Assembly (NCBI RefSeq): GCF_000799735.1
Contig: NZ_JUHH01000001.1
Coordinates: 868,001 to 932,000, forward strand
DNA from: Methylotenera sp. G11
GTDB taxonomy: Bacteria; Pseudomonadota; Gammaproteobacteria; Burkholderiales; Methylophilaceae
DNA length: 64,000 bases
Direction of reading: 5' to 3'
This document shows, piece after piece, positions 19,459-28,582 of the stretch. A program made the position numbers and the translations under genes. Position 1 is the stretch's first letter. Every line of letters starts with the position of its first letter. The notes under the pieces were generated by a model, which saw only the letters and a program-made list of their open reading frames with translations, had not been told where the DNA came from and made no database searches.

Positions 19459-20135
19459 TCTGTCCAGCGCCTCAACAGATTATGATAGCTGCCCGTCAGC
19501 TGAATCACCGGCGCGACTTCACCAATGTTCGCGCGCAGGTCAACCAGCGCCATGTCCATGTCGTACAGCAGGCGGCGCTTGACCGGGTCGCGCACCATGC
19601 TCTGGATAAACATGAAGCAGGCGACGCGCTGGCCGCGCGTTACCGGCGTTACCTGGTGAACGGAAGAAGATGGATAAACCACGATACTGCCCGCCGGCAA
19701 TTTAATGCCATGGGTACCGAACGTATCATCAATCACCAGTTCACCGCCGTCATATTCGTCCGGCTCAGACAGGAACAAGGTTGCAGAAACATCGGCACGC
19801 ACATAGCCGCTGCCGTCAGGCATCATGCGCATCGCATTATCCACATGAAAGCCATAGGCATTGGCATCGCCTGCATAACGGTTAAAAAACGGCGGCAGTA
19901 TCTTTAGCGGTAGTGCCGCAGAGAAAAACAGGGGATTGCGGTTCAATGCAGTCAATACGATCTTACGTAATGCGCCCATTTGCGCGGCTTGTTCAGACAA
20001 CTGCTGGTTATTCTTGACCGCAGCGGCCTGCAGCCCGGCCGTCACCCGGCCATCAACCCAATCAGCGCCAGCCAGCAAGGCCTGCGCCTGCTCGAGCTCC
20101 TCCCTGTTCAATACCTGTGGTATCTGCAATAACAT
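19455..20135 (-). CDS. piuC: Fe(II)/2-oxoglutarate-dependent PKHD-type hydroxylase
   Basis: 226 aa double-stranded beta-helix dioxygenase, PiuC/YbiX family. Iron ligands H97 and D99 (GFHVDN) and H160 (SSVHQVTPV), with R170 for 2-oxoglutarate. piuC genes normally sit beside TonB-dependent siderophore receptors and are iron-regulated, as here. The substrate is not established. GAGGAG precedes the ATG. Spacing of 127 bases from the receptor gene contains a hairpin. Confidence 0.94.
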   Translation of the reverse strand: MLLQIPQVLNREELEQAQALLAGADWVDGRVTAGLQAAAVKNNQQLSEQAAQMGALRKIVLTALNRNPLFFSAALPLKILPPFFNRYAGDANAYGFHVDNAMRMMPDGSGYVRADVSATLFLSEPDEYDGGELVIDDTFGTHGIKLPAGSIVVYPSSSVHQVTPVTRGQRVACFMFIQSMVRDPVKRRLLYDMDMALVDLRANIGEVAPVIQLTGSYHNLLRRWTE

Positions 20136-20213
20136 CGCATCTCCTCTTTATCTATCAAAACTTCTGCCGGGCGGTACGCTTAACCTGGTCGCAGCATGCA
20201 ATCACAACATGCG

Positions 20214-20244
20214 ATAAAGCCATGCTGAAACAGCATGACTTTAT
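20214..20244 (-). terminator. Hairpin between the receptor gene and piuC
   Basis: ATAAAGCCATGCTG (20214-20227) pairs with CAGCATGACTTTAT (20231-20244), 12 of 14 positions, with a 3-base loop, 18 bases after the receptor stop. There is no long T-run, so partial termination or mRNA processing between receptor and piuC is more likely than a full stop. Confidence 0.55.
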
Positions 20245-20262
20245 CGTGATTGCTAACCGTGA

Positions 20263-22458
20263 TTAGAATTTAAACTCAGTGGTGAGTATCGCGGTACGGC
20301 TATTGCCCGGAACGCTGAAACCGCCATTGTCATAAATTGCGTCGTAATAGGTTTTGTCCAGCAGGTTCTTGACGTTCAGCTTGACTGCCCATTTCTTTTC
20401 TTCATAACTTAACATGGCGTCTACACGTGCATAACCCGGCAGTTTATTCGGGTCAAACTTGCCATCCGTAAAGTTATTTCCCGGGGTCGCACCCTGTGGG
20501 CTGTATCCAAGACGTTCAGCTTTGGCTTCCAGACCCATGCCGAATTTCCATTTCTCGGCAAACTTGTACGTACTCCAGATATTGAAAGTAGCCGGCGGCG
20601 TGTTTCTTGGGCGCTGTCCCTGGTAACCGCTGTAAGACTTTGTGATCACACCGGTATTCGCGTTCACGTTTTCTGCCACTTCCACGATCTCGGCATCCAT
20701 GAATGCCAGGCCGCTGAACACTTCCCAGTTTTCTGTAATACGGCCGGCCAGCTCAAACTCCAGGCCATTGGTACGACGCTTTTTCGTCAGGATCGCCGCG
20801 GTTGATTCCAGGTCTGTGTTGCGCTCCCAGTCTTTTTCAGTGCTATACAGCGCAGCCCTGAAAGCCAGATCGCCATCAAGGAACAGCCATTTACTGCCCA
20901 GCTCGATGGTTTTGCTTCTTTCAGGCGGCTGCGGTTTCACGGTCAGCTGGTACAAGTCAGCCGTCGGGCTGAAAGAATCGCTGTAACTTACGTAGTAATG
21001 CGCTTCCGGGGTGTGGTGGTACGATAAAGCCGTACGATAGCTGTTTTCACCGTAACTTAACTTGGGTGAAGTCGCGCTGGAGTAATCCGCACGCAGCTCA
21101 TCGCGGCGCATGCCGAACAGCACATCCCATTTTGGCGCAATGGTCACCGTATCCTGGAAGTACACGGCATAGTTATCCGCATCGAACTTGGTCGGATTGG
21201 CAGTATCCTCGGTACCTGCATTGTAGTATTTCTCGGCACCAGGCGCGAGATCAATCAAAGTACTGCGATAATTCTTCTCTTTGAGATATTCAACCCCAGA
21301 CAGGAACTGGTGCTTTAACCCGGCCAATTCAAATTTAGTGCTGAAATCAGACTGCAGGGTCTGCGTCTGGTAATGCATTTGCCGCGTAACGGCACCGGTG
21401 CTGCTGAAATCTGCCGTTGGCAGCACGGTTGAACTTGGCTTCTGTGCCCAATAGGCACGCACATAGTCGGCATCCCTGAATTGTGTACGCAATTGCGTAT
21501 CTTCACTGAACTTATGCGTGAAGATGGCGGTAGTAATTGACGTGTTGCTGCTATCAAAGTTCTTGCTGCCGCCGTAATACACGGAGTCGTCGATTTTTCC
21601 GCCTGCGGTATTGACATTGACAGGCCGCTTGTTGAAGAACGAAACGCCGAAATCCGGATCATCATCGGTTTTGGTCGTGACATGGTTCAGGAAGAACTCG
21701 TTATCTGTCCCGATACCGGTACCAAAGCTAAGCGCGATACCCTGACGGTCAAGCCTTGGCCTGTCGCCATTGGTTGGATTCTTACGGTAGTTCTCTTCCG
21801 CACGGTCCATCACGTTGAGGCGGATTGCCGTGGTATCGCCCAGTTTTTGATTGAAATCGCCGGTAAACTGATGATAGTTGTAGCTGCCCAATGAGCCGCT
21901 CACCGTGTTTTCATCAGTAAGCTTTGCCATTTTTGACACCTGGTTGATGACGCCGCCCGCCTGACCACGGCCAAACAGCATGGCCGCTGAACCACGTAAC
22001 ACATCCACCTGCTCCAGGTTGAAAAGCTCACGGTTGTATTGCGCAGTATCACGCACGCCATCAAGGTAAATATCGCCGAATGTATAAAAACCGCGCAGCA
22101 TCATGTTGTCGCCGGCACGGCCGCCTTCAGCCGCATTGAATGTCAAGCCAGCCACATTTGACAGCGCTTCTTTCAGTGATGCAAGCTGCTGGTCCTTCAT
22201 CAGGCTGTTCGTCACGGTAGTGACCGCCTGCGGGATGTCATGCGGATCCTGCAGCACTTTGCCGACACGCGTTTTGGTTGCCTGATAGCCATCTGCAACC
22301 GGTATTGCGCTGGCCTTGACATTCACCTCCTCAAGCTCCTGCTGTTCAGCAGCTTTTTCCACTTTCTCCTCGGCGATTGCAGTCATGGACTGCACCGCAA
22401 GGATCACCGCCAGGTACAGCGATTTCTGTGCAGATTTTTTTTGTTGATACAATTTCAT
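20263..22458 (-). CDS. TonB-dependent siderophore receptor (catecholate/Fiu-like)
   Basis: 731 aa outer-membrane receptor. Signal peptide ending TAIA; plug domain at about 55-170 with DIPQAVTTVTNSLMKDQ, MMLRGFYTFGDIYLDGVRDTAQ and VLRGSAAMLFGRGQAGGVINQ; beta-barrel to the C-terminal Phe (TTEFKF). The companion piuC is typical of catecholate receptors of the Fiu/PiuA kind, so ferric catecholates are the best substrate guess. A clear TonB box is not assigned, but ELEEVNVKAS near the mature N-terminus is a candidate. It is preceded by exbD on the same strand. Confidence 0.93.
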   Translation of the reverse strand: MKLYQQKKSAQKSLYLAVILAVQSMTAIAEEKVEKAAEQQELEEVNVKASAIPVADGYQATKTRVGKVLQDPHDIPQAVTTVTNSLMKDQQLASLKEALSNVAGLTFNAAEGGRAGDNMMLRGFYTFGDIYLDGVRDTAQYNRELFNLEQVDVLRGSAAMLFGRGQAGGVINQVSKMAKLTDENTVSGSLGSYNYHQFTGDFNQKLGDTTAIRLNVMDRAEENYRKNPTNGDRPRLDRQGIALSFGTGIGTDNEFFLNHVTTKTDDDPDFGVSFFNKRPVNVNTAGGKIDDSVYYGGSKNFDSSNTSITTAIFTHKFSEDTQLRTQFRDADYVRAYWAQKPSSTVLPTADFSSTGAVTRQMHYQTQTLQSDFSTKFELAGLKHQFLSGVEYLKEKNYRSTLIDLAPGAEKYYNAGTEDTANPTKFDADNYAVYFQDTVTIAPKWDVLFGMRRDELRADYSSATSPKLSYGENSYRTALSYHHTPEAHYYVSYSDSFSPTADLYQLTVKPQPPERSKTIELGSKWLFLDGDLAFRAALYSTEKDWERNTDLESTAAILTKKRRTNGLEFELAGRITENWEVFSGLAFMDAEIVEVAENVNANTGVITKSYSGYQGQRPRNTPPATFNIWSTYKFAEKWKFGMGLEAKAERLGYSPQGATPGNNFTDGKFDPNKLPGYARVDAMLSYEEKKWAVKLNVKNLLDKTYYDAIYDNGGFSVPGNSRTAILTTEFKF

Positions 22459-22589
22459 AGTATTGCGTCCTAGTTCCCGATAGGCACGGATAAAGGTGCC
22501 CTAATGTCATTGGCTGGCTAACTAAGTAGGTTGTATCAACAATACTCACTGGCTGGCTGAATTTTGATTGCGACCTGCGTCGCGGTTAA

Positions 22590-23015
22590 TTATTTTTTTG
22601 CGGGCTCGCTTACAAACCCTAATTTACTGATACCGACGTTCTGTGCATCTGCCATCACTTCGGCCAGAACCTGATAGCGCGTTTCTTTGTCGGCGCGTAT
22701 ATTCAATTCCGGCTGTGGCTTCTTCACGGCGATTTCCTGCAGCCTGGTTTTTAATTCCCCCTGCACGATCACCTGGTCATTCCAGTACATCTTGCCGGAG
22801 CCATCAATGGATACCGAAATCACTTCCGGCTTCTCGGGCAAAGGCTGGCTGCTTGCCTGCGGCAGGTCGATTTTTACCGCATGCGTCAGCAATGGCGCAG
22901 TGATGATAAAGATCACCAGCAATACCAGCATCACATCCACTAATGGTGTGGTATTGATCTCTGACATAGGTGCGGTATGTGATGTCACACCTGCACCGCT
23001 CCCTGAACCTATCAT
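22590..23015 (-). CDS. exbD: Biopolymer transport protein ExbD
   Basis: 141 aa, single membrane helix (LVDVMLVLLVIFIITAPLL) with the essential Asp in NTTPLVDVML, and a periplasmic domain. Works with ExbB and TonB to use the proton gradient. Start overlaps the exbB stop (ATGA). Downstream 131 bases to the receptor hold a small hairpin (GCGAC/GTCGC near 22570) but no clear terminator, so read-through is plausible. Confidence 0.95.
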   Translation of the reverse strand: MIGSGSGAGVTSHTAPMSEINTTPLVDVMLVLLVIFIITAPLLTHAVKIDLPQASSQPLPEKPEVISVSIDGSGKMYWNDQVIVQGELKTRLQEIAVKKPQPELNIRADKETRYQVLAEVMADAQNVGISKLGFVSEPAKK

Positions 23016-23752
23016 GCCGGCACCTCTGCAATATGAATGTGTTCTTTGGCTGAAGCCAGTTTCGCCTCATCATGCGCCGATTTAATCACGGCACCTGTCG
23101 TTAACAGTGTATGCAGGCTGTAGCCAAACTTTTCCAGCTCGCCGGAAAGCGCACGATTGCTGCGCACCAATGCGTTGTAAGCCAATACGGCAGGAATCGC
23201 CACTGCCAGACCCAGCGCAGTCATGATCAAGGCTTCGCCGACTGGCCCGGCGACTTTATCCAGCGTGGCCTGGCCGCTTGCACTGATACTTGCCAGCGCA
23301 TGATAAATGCCCCACACCGTGCCAAACAAGCCCACGAACGGCGATACGCTGCCGACTGAGGCCAGCACGGTCAACCCGCTTTCCATCTTCGCACTCTCTT
23401 CTGCAATGCTGCGATTCATTGCACGTGCAACAAATTCATCCTGCGTGACCTGCTCCGAATTTCTGGATGCATGCAGCTTATGATGCTCAGCCGCTGCCAC
23501 TGCTTCTTTTGCGAGCACAGATAAAGCGGTCTCCTGGTCTATTTTTAATGCTGCATTCAAGTTGGGCGCATTCCAGAACTGCTGTTTATAGCTTTTATAG
23601 GCTGCACGTAAACGCCATGCCGCTATGCTTTTTGTGATAATCAGATACCAGCTTGCCACTGACATGATCAACAACGTAGCCGCCACCAGGAAAGACACCA
23701 CACCACCGGCGGCGATAAACTCCCAGGCATTAAATTCATAACCATTCTGCAT
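23012..23752 (-). CDS. exbB: Biopolymer transport protein ExbB (MotA/TolQ/ExbB family)
   Basis: 246 aa, three membrane helices: about 15-40, and the conserved pair in LASVGSVSPFVGLFGTVWGI and EALIMTALGLAVAIPAVLAYN, the proton-channel core. AGGAG lies seven bases before the ATG. Translationally coupled to exbD. Confidence 0.96.
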   Translation of the reverse strand: MQNGYEFNAWEFIAAGGVVSFLVAATLLIMSVASWYLIITKSIAAWRLRAAYKSYKQQFWNAPNLNAALKIDQETALSVLAKEAVAAAEHHKLHASRNSEQVTQDEFVARAMNRSIAEESAKMESGLTVLASVGSVSPFVGLFGTVWGIYHALASISASGQATLDKVAGPVGEALIMTALGLAVAIPAVLAYNALVRSNRALSGELEKFGYSLHTLLTTGAVIKSAHDEAKLASAKEHIHIAEVPA

Positions 23753-23783
23753 ACTTACTCCTTGATTGATATTAGCTGTCAGC

Positions 23784-24593
23784 TTAGCTGTTCAGTGAAA
23801 ACTTCACCGGCACCAGCACATAGGCACTGACAGGCTGATTACTGCGTTTAGCAGGAATAAAACTCCACTTTTTCACAGCCTCGATTGCCGCCCGGTCAAG
23901 CTTTTCATAGCCGCTGCTGGAATCAAGCTGTACCGTTTCCGCCAAACCTTTTTCCGACACCAGCACCTTAAGCAGCACGCGCCCCTGCTCACCCGCCCTG
24001 CGTGAAATAGAGGGATACGCCGGTGCTGGGTTATTCAGATAAGCGGCACCAAACCGCGGTGGCTCAACCACCGGCTCAGCCTCAGCTTTATCCTTGGCGG
24101 GCGCTTCTACCGGCTGGGCAGCTTCTTCAGACTTAACCGGGCTTTCTGAAGACGCAGCTTCAGTCACCGCCGGCATTGCAGATGGCTCACTTCTGGCCGG
24201 CAATGTAGACTCCACTTCTTTTGCAGGCAACTCAACCGGCTTTTGTATTGGCTTTACTTCCGACTTCTGTTTTTTAGGTACGGTGACCACCTCAGGCGGC
24301 TGCTCCGTTACCTGCGGCTCTTCTGCAGATGGGGCGTTGACCAGGCTGACTGTCATCGGCGTAATCAGCTGCTCCTTTACCTCAACATCGGTACTGGCGA
24401 TTAACATTCCGGCCAGGATCAGCATGTGCACCGACAGCACGGCTGCCAGCATCTTATAAGACGGCGCTGTGTCTTCAGCTTCACTTGCAGCCGAAGCGGA
24501 TGCCAGCGGCAAGTCACGTACGCCGGGTTCATCAATTGCCGCATCCGACTGGAACCAGCTTGAATTTGCCACCAACTTCAGATTAGCCACCAT
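23784..24593 (-). CDS. tonB: TonB energy-transducing protein
   Basis: 269 aa. Cytoplasmic N-terminus of about 45 residues, one membrane helix (MLAAVLSVHMLILAGMLIAS, with the conserved SxxxH-type Ser/His), a long Pro/Glu/Lys-rich spacer (about 90-175), and the C-terminal TonB domain starting NPAPAYPSISRRAGEQGRVL. It spans the periplasm to energise the receptors at 20263 and 44982. The cytoplasmic tail is longer than in E. coli TonB. Confidence 0.95.
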   Translation of the reverse strand: MVANLKLVANSSWFQSDAAIDEPGVRDLPLASASAASEAEDTAPSYKMLAAVLSVHMLILAGMLIASTDVEVKEQLITPMTVSLVNAPSAEEPQVTEQPPEVVTVPKKQKSEVKPIQKPVELPAKEVESTLPARSEPSAMPAVTEAASSESPVKSEEAAQPVEAPAKDKAEAEPVVEPPRFGAAYLNNPAPAYPSISRRAGEQGRVLLKVLVSEKGLAETVQLDSSSGYEKLDRAAIEAVKKWSFIPAKRSNQPVSAYVLVPVKFSLNS

Positions 24594-24668
24594 AATTCTC
24601 TCCTGCTCCGTTAAGTGTCACCATCACCGGATCACTTTTTCCATCTTCACGAAATCCCACTGACCTGC

Positions 24669-24878
24669 CTACTTGGTAAGAATGAGTTTGCCCTGATTGG
24701 TAATACGCAAACGGTAACTTTCATTCGCATGCTTGATCAGCAGCTCACGCGCACCGTTAAATAAAACTTCACTGGTAATAACATAGGGATTGGACGAATC
24801 GACAGCCCTGCTGCTAAGCACTTTGCTATCTTCCATCAGGCTTTTATCCATTTCGCTTTTTATCAAATTACCACTCAT
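24669..24878 (-). CDS. hemP: Hemin uptake protein HemP
   Basis: 69 aa. The C-terminal half has the HemP signature: SEVLFNGARELLIKHANESYRLRITNQGKLILTK region with GARELLI and YRLRIT...GKLILTK. HemP/HmuP proteins are small, and some act as activators of heme receptor transcription. First gene behind the Fur-box promoter at 24885-24915. The inferred transcription start falls almost on ATG 24878, so either the mRNA is leaderless or translation starts at an internal ATG (24851 or 24836). No heme receptor is adjacent. Confidence 0.88.
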   Translation of the reverse strand: MSGNLIKSEMDKSLMEDSKVLSSRAVDSSNPYVITSEVLFNGARELLIKHANESYRLRITNQGKLILTK

Positions 24879-24884
24879 GAATAC

Positions 24885-24915
24885 AAATGATAATGATTCT
24901 CATTTGTTTGGTCAA
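24885..24915 (-). promoter_or_regulatory. Fur-box promoter of the hemP-tonB-exbBD set
   Basis: On the minus strand: -35 TTGACC (24915-24910), a 17-bp spacer, -10 TATCAT (24892-24887). The Fur-like box AAATGATAATGATTCTCATTT covers 24885-24905, overlapping the -10 and spacer. This predicts repression of the operon by Fur when iron is plentiful. Confidence 0.8.
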
Positions 24916-25235
24916 CAAAAATTTATCCAATTGCAATAATTCAGTAAACTTTGTTCGGAAAACAGGCAAATATCGCTTTCAAATCAAGCCGGTCAAGGGT
25001 TTTGTATCGGCTAGACAGTGACTGGAACAAACAGCTTAAGTGCGGCATTTAAAGCGTGAGGACTTAAAGTGTGGCGCAGTAATGAAATACACAGGATATA
25101 CATCAGGATGATGATGATGTTATATGGATATAACGGCAAGAAACAGAAAGCGATACATAGAGCACTGCCCCGTCATTGGCGACAGGCGGCATGGCAAACG
25201 TGAATGATACGCAGCTGATGGGCGCTGCTGAAAGA
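24916..25235. other. Gap without recognisable gene
   Basis: About 320 bases between the hemP promoter and the end of the nuclease gene. No open frame with a plausible protein, no tRNA-like fold and no strong terminator was seen. It is presumably upstream regulatory sequence for hemP plus the nuclease 3' end. Confidence 0.5.
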
Positions 25236-25724
25236 TTACGGGTTTAACCTGCCTTGTTTCCTGAATTCCCATGGCGGGGTCGGGTTCTTGTCAGCCCACA
25301 AGCCGATGCGCTTATTTTCGGCTACATTCTGGGCCTGCATATATTTTTCAGAGTCCTCGGTTGGATGTTCGTTCTGGTAATGCCTGAAAAACCAGGCCAT
25401 GCCGCGCTCGATCTGCACTAGGTTCACATCAAGCCCATATACAAGCACCCTGCCCACCACGTGTGGGTAATAATCACGCCTGATCAGGTCGACCGTCACT
25501 TCTTTACCGGAAACCAGGCTGGAAAGAGATTTTTTTGCAGCGGCTCCAAATGGTTGAGCCTTTTCAGGGGCATCGATGCCAGAAAGCCTGACCTTGTAGT
25601 CCTTATGCGCAGCATCGCGTACCGTAATGGTGTCGCCATCAGCCACGGCGACCACGCGCCCGGTAATCACATCGGCATGAGCCGGCAACGCGAGCAATAA
25701 GCCTGCTAACAAAAGTTTTTTCAT
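25236..25724 (-). CDS. Secreted thermonuclease-like (SNase) nuclease
   Basis: 162 aa with a signal peptide (MKKLLLAGLLLALPAHA). SNase OB-fold domain: VVAVADGDTITVRD, YKVRLSGIDAPEKAQPFG and GRVLVYGLDVNLVQIERGMAW, containing the expected acidic and Arg residues of the nuclease site (R in VRLSGIDAPE, E, and R in VGRVLV). Predicted to cut DNA/RNA in the periplasm or outside the cell. It stands alone, with no clear operon partner. Confidence 0.93.
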   Translation of the reverse strand: MKKLLLAGLLLALPAHADVITGRVVAVADGDTITVRDAAHKDYKVRLSGIDAPEKAQPFGAAAKKSLSSLVSGKEVTVDLIRRDYYPHVVGRVLVYGLDVNLVQIERGMAWFFRHYQNEHPTEDSEKYMQAQNVAENKRIGLWADKNPTPPWEFRKQGRLNP

Positions 25725-25791
25725 AAAAATTCGGTAATAATCAAACAGTCAATAAAATCACACTACCATACAAATCAGGCAGCAGTAAAAA

Positions 25792-26763
25792 TCAAACAGT
25801 CAGCACAGTGGCACCGGTTGTTTTTCTCGCTTCAAGGTCACGATGCGCGATCGCGGCATCCTTAAGCGGGTAGGTCTGGTTCACATGAACTTTTACCTTG
25901 CCTGAAGTCACCACCTGTATCAGGTCATTCGCATTTGCTTCAAGCTGAGGCCTGTCGGCAATAAAGGTAGCCAGTATCGGCCGGGTGATCAATAGCGAGC
26001 CCTTCTGCGCCAGAACAGATAAATCCACAGGCGGAACCGCACCAGACGACGCACCGAACAGCACCATGAGCCCACGCGGCCGCAAACAATCCAGAGACTT
26101 CATAAAAGTATCTTTGCCTACCGAGTCATAGACCACAGCCAATTTCTGCCCGCCGGTAATTTCCAGCACCCGCGACTGGAAATCCTCGCGCGCGTAAACA
26201 ATCGGGTAATGACAGCCATTGGCTTTCGCCAATGCGGCCTTTTCATCTGTAGACACTGTGCCGATCACCGTTGCACCCAGGGCTGCCGCCCACTGGCAGA
26301 CAATCAAACCGACACCGCCGGCGGCCGCATGCACGAGAATAGTATCGCCGGGGCCAACCTTGTAAATATCCCGGATCAGATAACGCGCCGTCATCCCTTG
26401 CAGCATCATTGCTGCTGCCGTTACATCGCTGATCGTGTCAGGCAGTTTGATTAAACGGTCAGCGGCGATAAGCCTTTCTTCCGCATAAGCACCCATCACC
26501 GAGGCGTAAGCCACCCTGTCGCCAACTTTCAAGTGGGTCACGCCTGCACCAACAGCGTCAACGATGCCCGCCGCTTCCATCCCCGGAGTAAAAGGAAGCG
26601 CTACCGGATATAGTCCCGTACGGTGGTAAACATCGATATAATTCAGTCCGACAGCTGTTTGTTTCAGCCTTGCCTGCCCAGGGCCGGGAGCGCCGACATC
26701 AGTCTCCTCCCATTGCAGCACATCCGGGCCGCCAACCTGATGAATTCGAATAGCTTTAGACAT
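25792..26763 (-). CDS. qor: NADPH:quinone oxidoreductase
   Basis: 323 aa zinc-independent medium-chain dehydrogenase/reductase. N-terminal GroES-like domain, FTPGMEAAGIVDAVGAGVTHLKVGD, and the NADPH-binding HAAAGGVGLIVCQWAAALGA. Reduces quinones by one or two electrons in the cytosol. ATG 26763 (MSKAIRIHQVGG) is chosen, since family members start there, rather than an upstream in-frame ATG. Divergent from the small metal-binding gene. Confidence 0.93.
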   Translation of the reverse strand: MSKAIRIHQVGGPDVLQWEETDVGAPGPGQARLKQTAVGLNYIDVYHRTGLYPVALPFTPGMEAAGIVDAVGAGVTHLKVGDRVAYASVMGAYAEERLIAADRLIKLPDTISDVTAAAMMLQGMTARYLIRDIYKVGPGDTILVHAAAGGVGLIVCQWAAALGATVIGTVSTDEKAALAKANGCHYPIVYAREDFQSRVLEITGGQKLAVVYDSVGKDTFMKSLDCLRPRGLMVLFGASSGAVPPVDLSVLAQKGSLLITRPILATFIADRPQLEANANDLIQVVTSGKVKVHVNQTYPLKDAAIAHRDLEARKTTGATVLTV

Positions 26764-26918
26764 CGTGACAATTTCTCCGGCATGATATAAATTTTTCAAC
26801 ACAAAATAATATCATCAAAAAATATAGCGTTAGAATATAGTCAGCGTAACATCGTAGCTTAAGAAGCGATTCTTTGTGTGACAAGCCGTGATCACACCAT
26901 TCAAACAGGAAAAACATC

Positions 26919-27131
26919 ATGCAAACTGAACATTTAAAAGTAACAGGCTTAACCTGCGGAGGCTGTATTAACAGTTTAACGAATGCCTTGAAAGCTGTCG
27001 CTGGCGTAAGTGATGTCAAAGTGATACTGGCAACCGGTGAAACCTCTGTGCAATACGACGAACATGCAACCTCGCCAGCACAGTTGCGGTCAGCCATAGA
27101 CAACGCAGGTTTCGCAGCCGAGCCAGGCTAA
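26919..27131 (+). CDS. Heavy-metal-associated (CopZ-like) small protein
   Basis: 70 aa, a single HMA domain with metal-binding GLTCGGC (C13, C16). Typical copper chaperone size. No P-type ATPase or MerR regulator is adjacent, though a MocR-type gene starts 29 bases later and the two may be co-transcribed. The metal is most likely Cu(I), which would link it to the copper-type genes at 60.7-64 kb, but this is inference. Confidence 0.9.
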   Translation: MQTEHLKVTGLTCGGCINSLTNALKAVAGVSDVKVILATGETSVQYDEHATSPAQLRSAIDNAGFAAEPG

Positions 27132-27160
27132 ACGGCACCAATGATTGAAACCTGCCAATC

Positions 27161-28582
27161 ATGAAACTTTACGAACAGCTTGCCGATTCCATTGCCAAAT
27201 CCATTCAACAAGGCACGCTCTGCCGGGGCGATAAATTGCCCTCAGTTCGCCACACCAGCTTCAGCCGCAAGGTAAGCACATCGACAGTACTGGAAGCCTA
27301 CTACCTGCTGGAGGCACGGGGGCTGATCACTGCCCGCGAGCGCTCCGGCTACTTTGTAACCAGTGGCGGCATCAGCATCCCCTCCTCCCCGGAACCTGCG
27401 ATGCAGGCAGACCCGGAATTAACGCGGGTTGATGTCAGCGAACTCGTGTTCCAGGTGCTGCAATCGATCCGGGTTAAAAACATTGTGCCGTTAGGCTCTG
27501 CATTTCCCAGCCCGCTTTTATTCCCGCGTGCCAGCCTGGCCAGAACCATGGCTTCCAGCATACAGACTATGGATCCCTGGTCCAGTGTGGATACCCTGAG
27601 TACCGGTGATGCCAATCTGCGGCGCCAGATTGCATTGCGCTACATGATTGATGGTTTGCACATAGCCGCTGACGAAATCATCGTCACCAATGGAGCGCTG
27701 GAGGCCTTGAATCTATGCCTGATGGCTGTAACCAGACCCGGCGACACGGTGTTGATCGAATCCCCGACCTTTTACGCCGCCCTTCAATCCATAGAACGTA
27801 TCGGCCTGCGTGCAGTAGAAGTGCCGAGCCACCCCAAAGACGGCATAGACCTTGAGGCGATGGAAAGGGCAATAGAACGCCACCGGCCGCAGGCATGCTG
27901 GCTAATGACCAATTTTCAGAACCCGCTAGGCAGCTTGCTTTCCGCTGAAAAGAAGCAAGCATTGGTCGCCCTCATCACCAAACATCAAGTGCCGCTGATA
28001 GAAGACGATGTTTACAGCGAACTCTACTTTGGTGAAAAAAGACCGATGCCGGCCAAAGCTTTCGATACAGAAGGCCTGGTCATGCATTGCTCTTCATTTT
28101 CAAAATGCCTGGCGCCCGGTTACCGTGTGGGCTGGGTAGCTCCCGGCCGCTATGCACAGTCAGTGGAGCGGCTTAAACTCACCACCACAATCTCAGCTTC
28201 TGCGCCTGCCCAGATCACTTTAGGCAGGTATCTGCAAAAAGGCGGTTATGACAAACACCTGCGCAATCTCCGTCACACATTGCTCGTGAACCAGATCAAG
28301 TTCGTTGAGGCCATCGAACGCTATTTCCCTCAAGGCACTTGCCTGACAGCGCCACAGGGCGGGTATTTCCTGTGGATCAAACTTCCGGACGGCGTGGATG
28401 CGCTGAAGCTGCACCAGCTGGCTGCGGCCCAAGGCATCAGCATTGCACCTGGGCCGATTTTTTCTGCCCAGAGAAGCTTCACCGACTATATCAGGCTGAA
28501 TTACGGCCATCTCTGGGATGCGAGAATTGAGGCTTCCCTGGCAACACTAGGTAAACTGGTCAGCAACCTCATGCCGCAATAA
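27161..28582 (+). CDS. MocR-type regulator (GntR HTH plus aminotransferase domain)
   Basis: 473 aa. N-terminal GntR winged helix (about 1-75, GDKLPSVRHTSFSRKVSTSTVLEAY) fused to a fold-type I PLP domain (about 100-470). The PLP lysine is K315 in SSFSKCLAPGYRVGW, with the NPLGS and DDVYSEL segments nearby. These proteins regulate transcription, often of PLP, amino acid or transporter genes. Its target is unknown; the upstream HMA gene is the closest candidate. The HTH region 'RHTSFSRKV' is shorter than usual. Confidence 0.9.
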   Translation: MKLYEQLADSIAKSIQQGTLCRGDKLPSVRHTSFSRKVSTSTVLEAYYLLEARGLITARERSGYFVTSGGISIPSSPEPAMQADPELTRVDVSELVFQVLQSIRVKNIVPLGSAFPSPLLFPRASLARTMASSIQTMDPWSSVDTLSTGDANLRRQIALRYMIDGLHIAADEIIVTNGALEALNLCLMAVTRPGDTVLIESPTFYAALQSIERIGLRAVEVPSHPKDGIDLEAMERAIERHRPQACWLMTNFQNPLGSLLSAEKKQALVALITKHQVPLIEDDVYSELYFGEKRPMPAKAFDTEGLVMHCSSFSKCLAPGYRVGWVAPGRYAQSVERLKLTTTISASAPAQITLGRYLQKGGYDKHLRNLRHTLLVNQIKFVEAIERYFPQGTCLTAPQGGYFLWIKLPDGVDALKLHQLAAAQGISIAPGPIFSAQRSFTDYIRLNYGHLWDARIEASLATLGKLVSNLMPQ

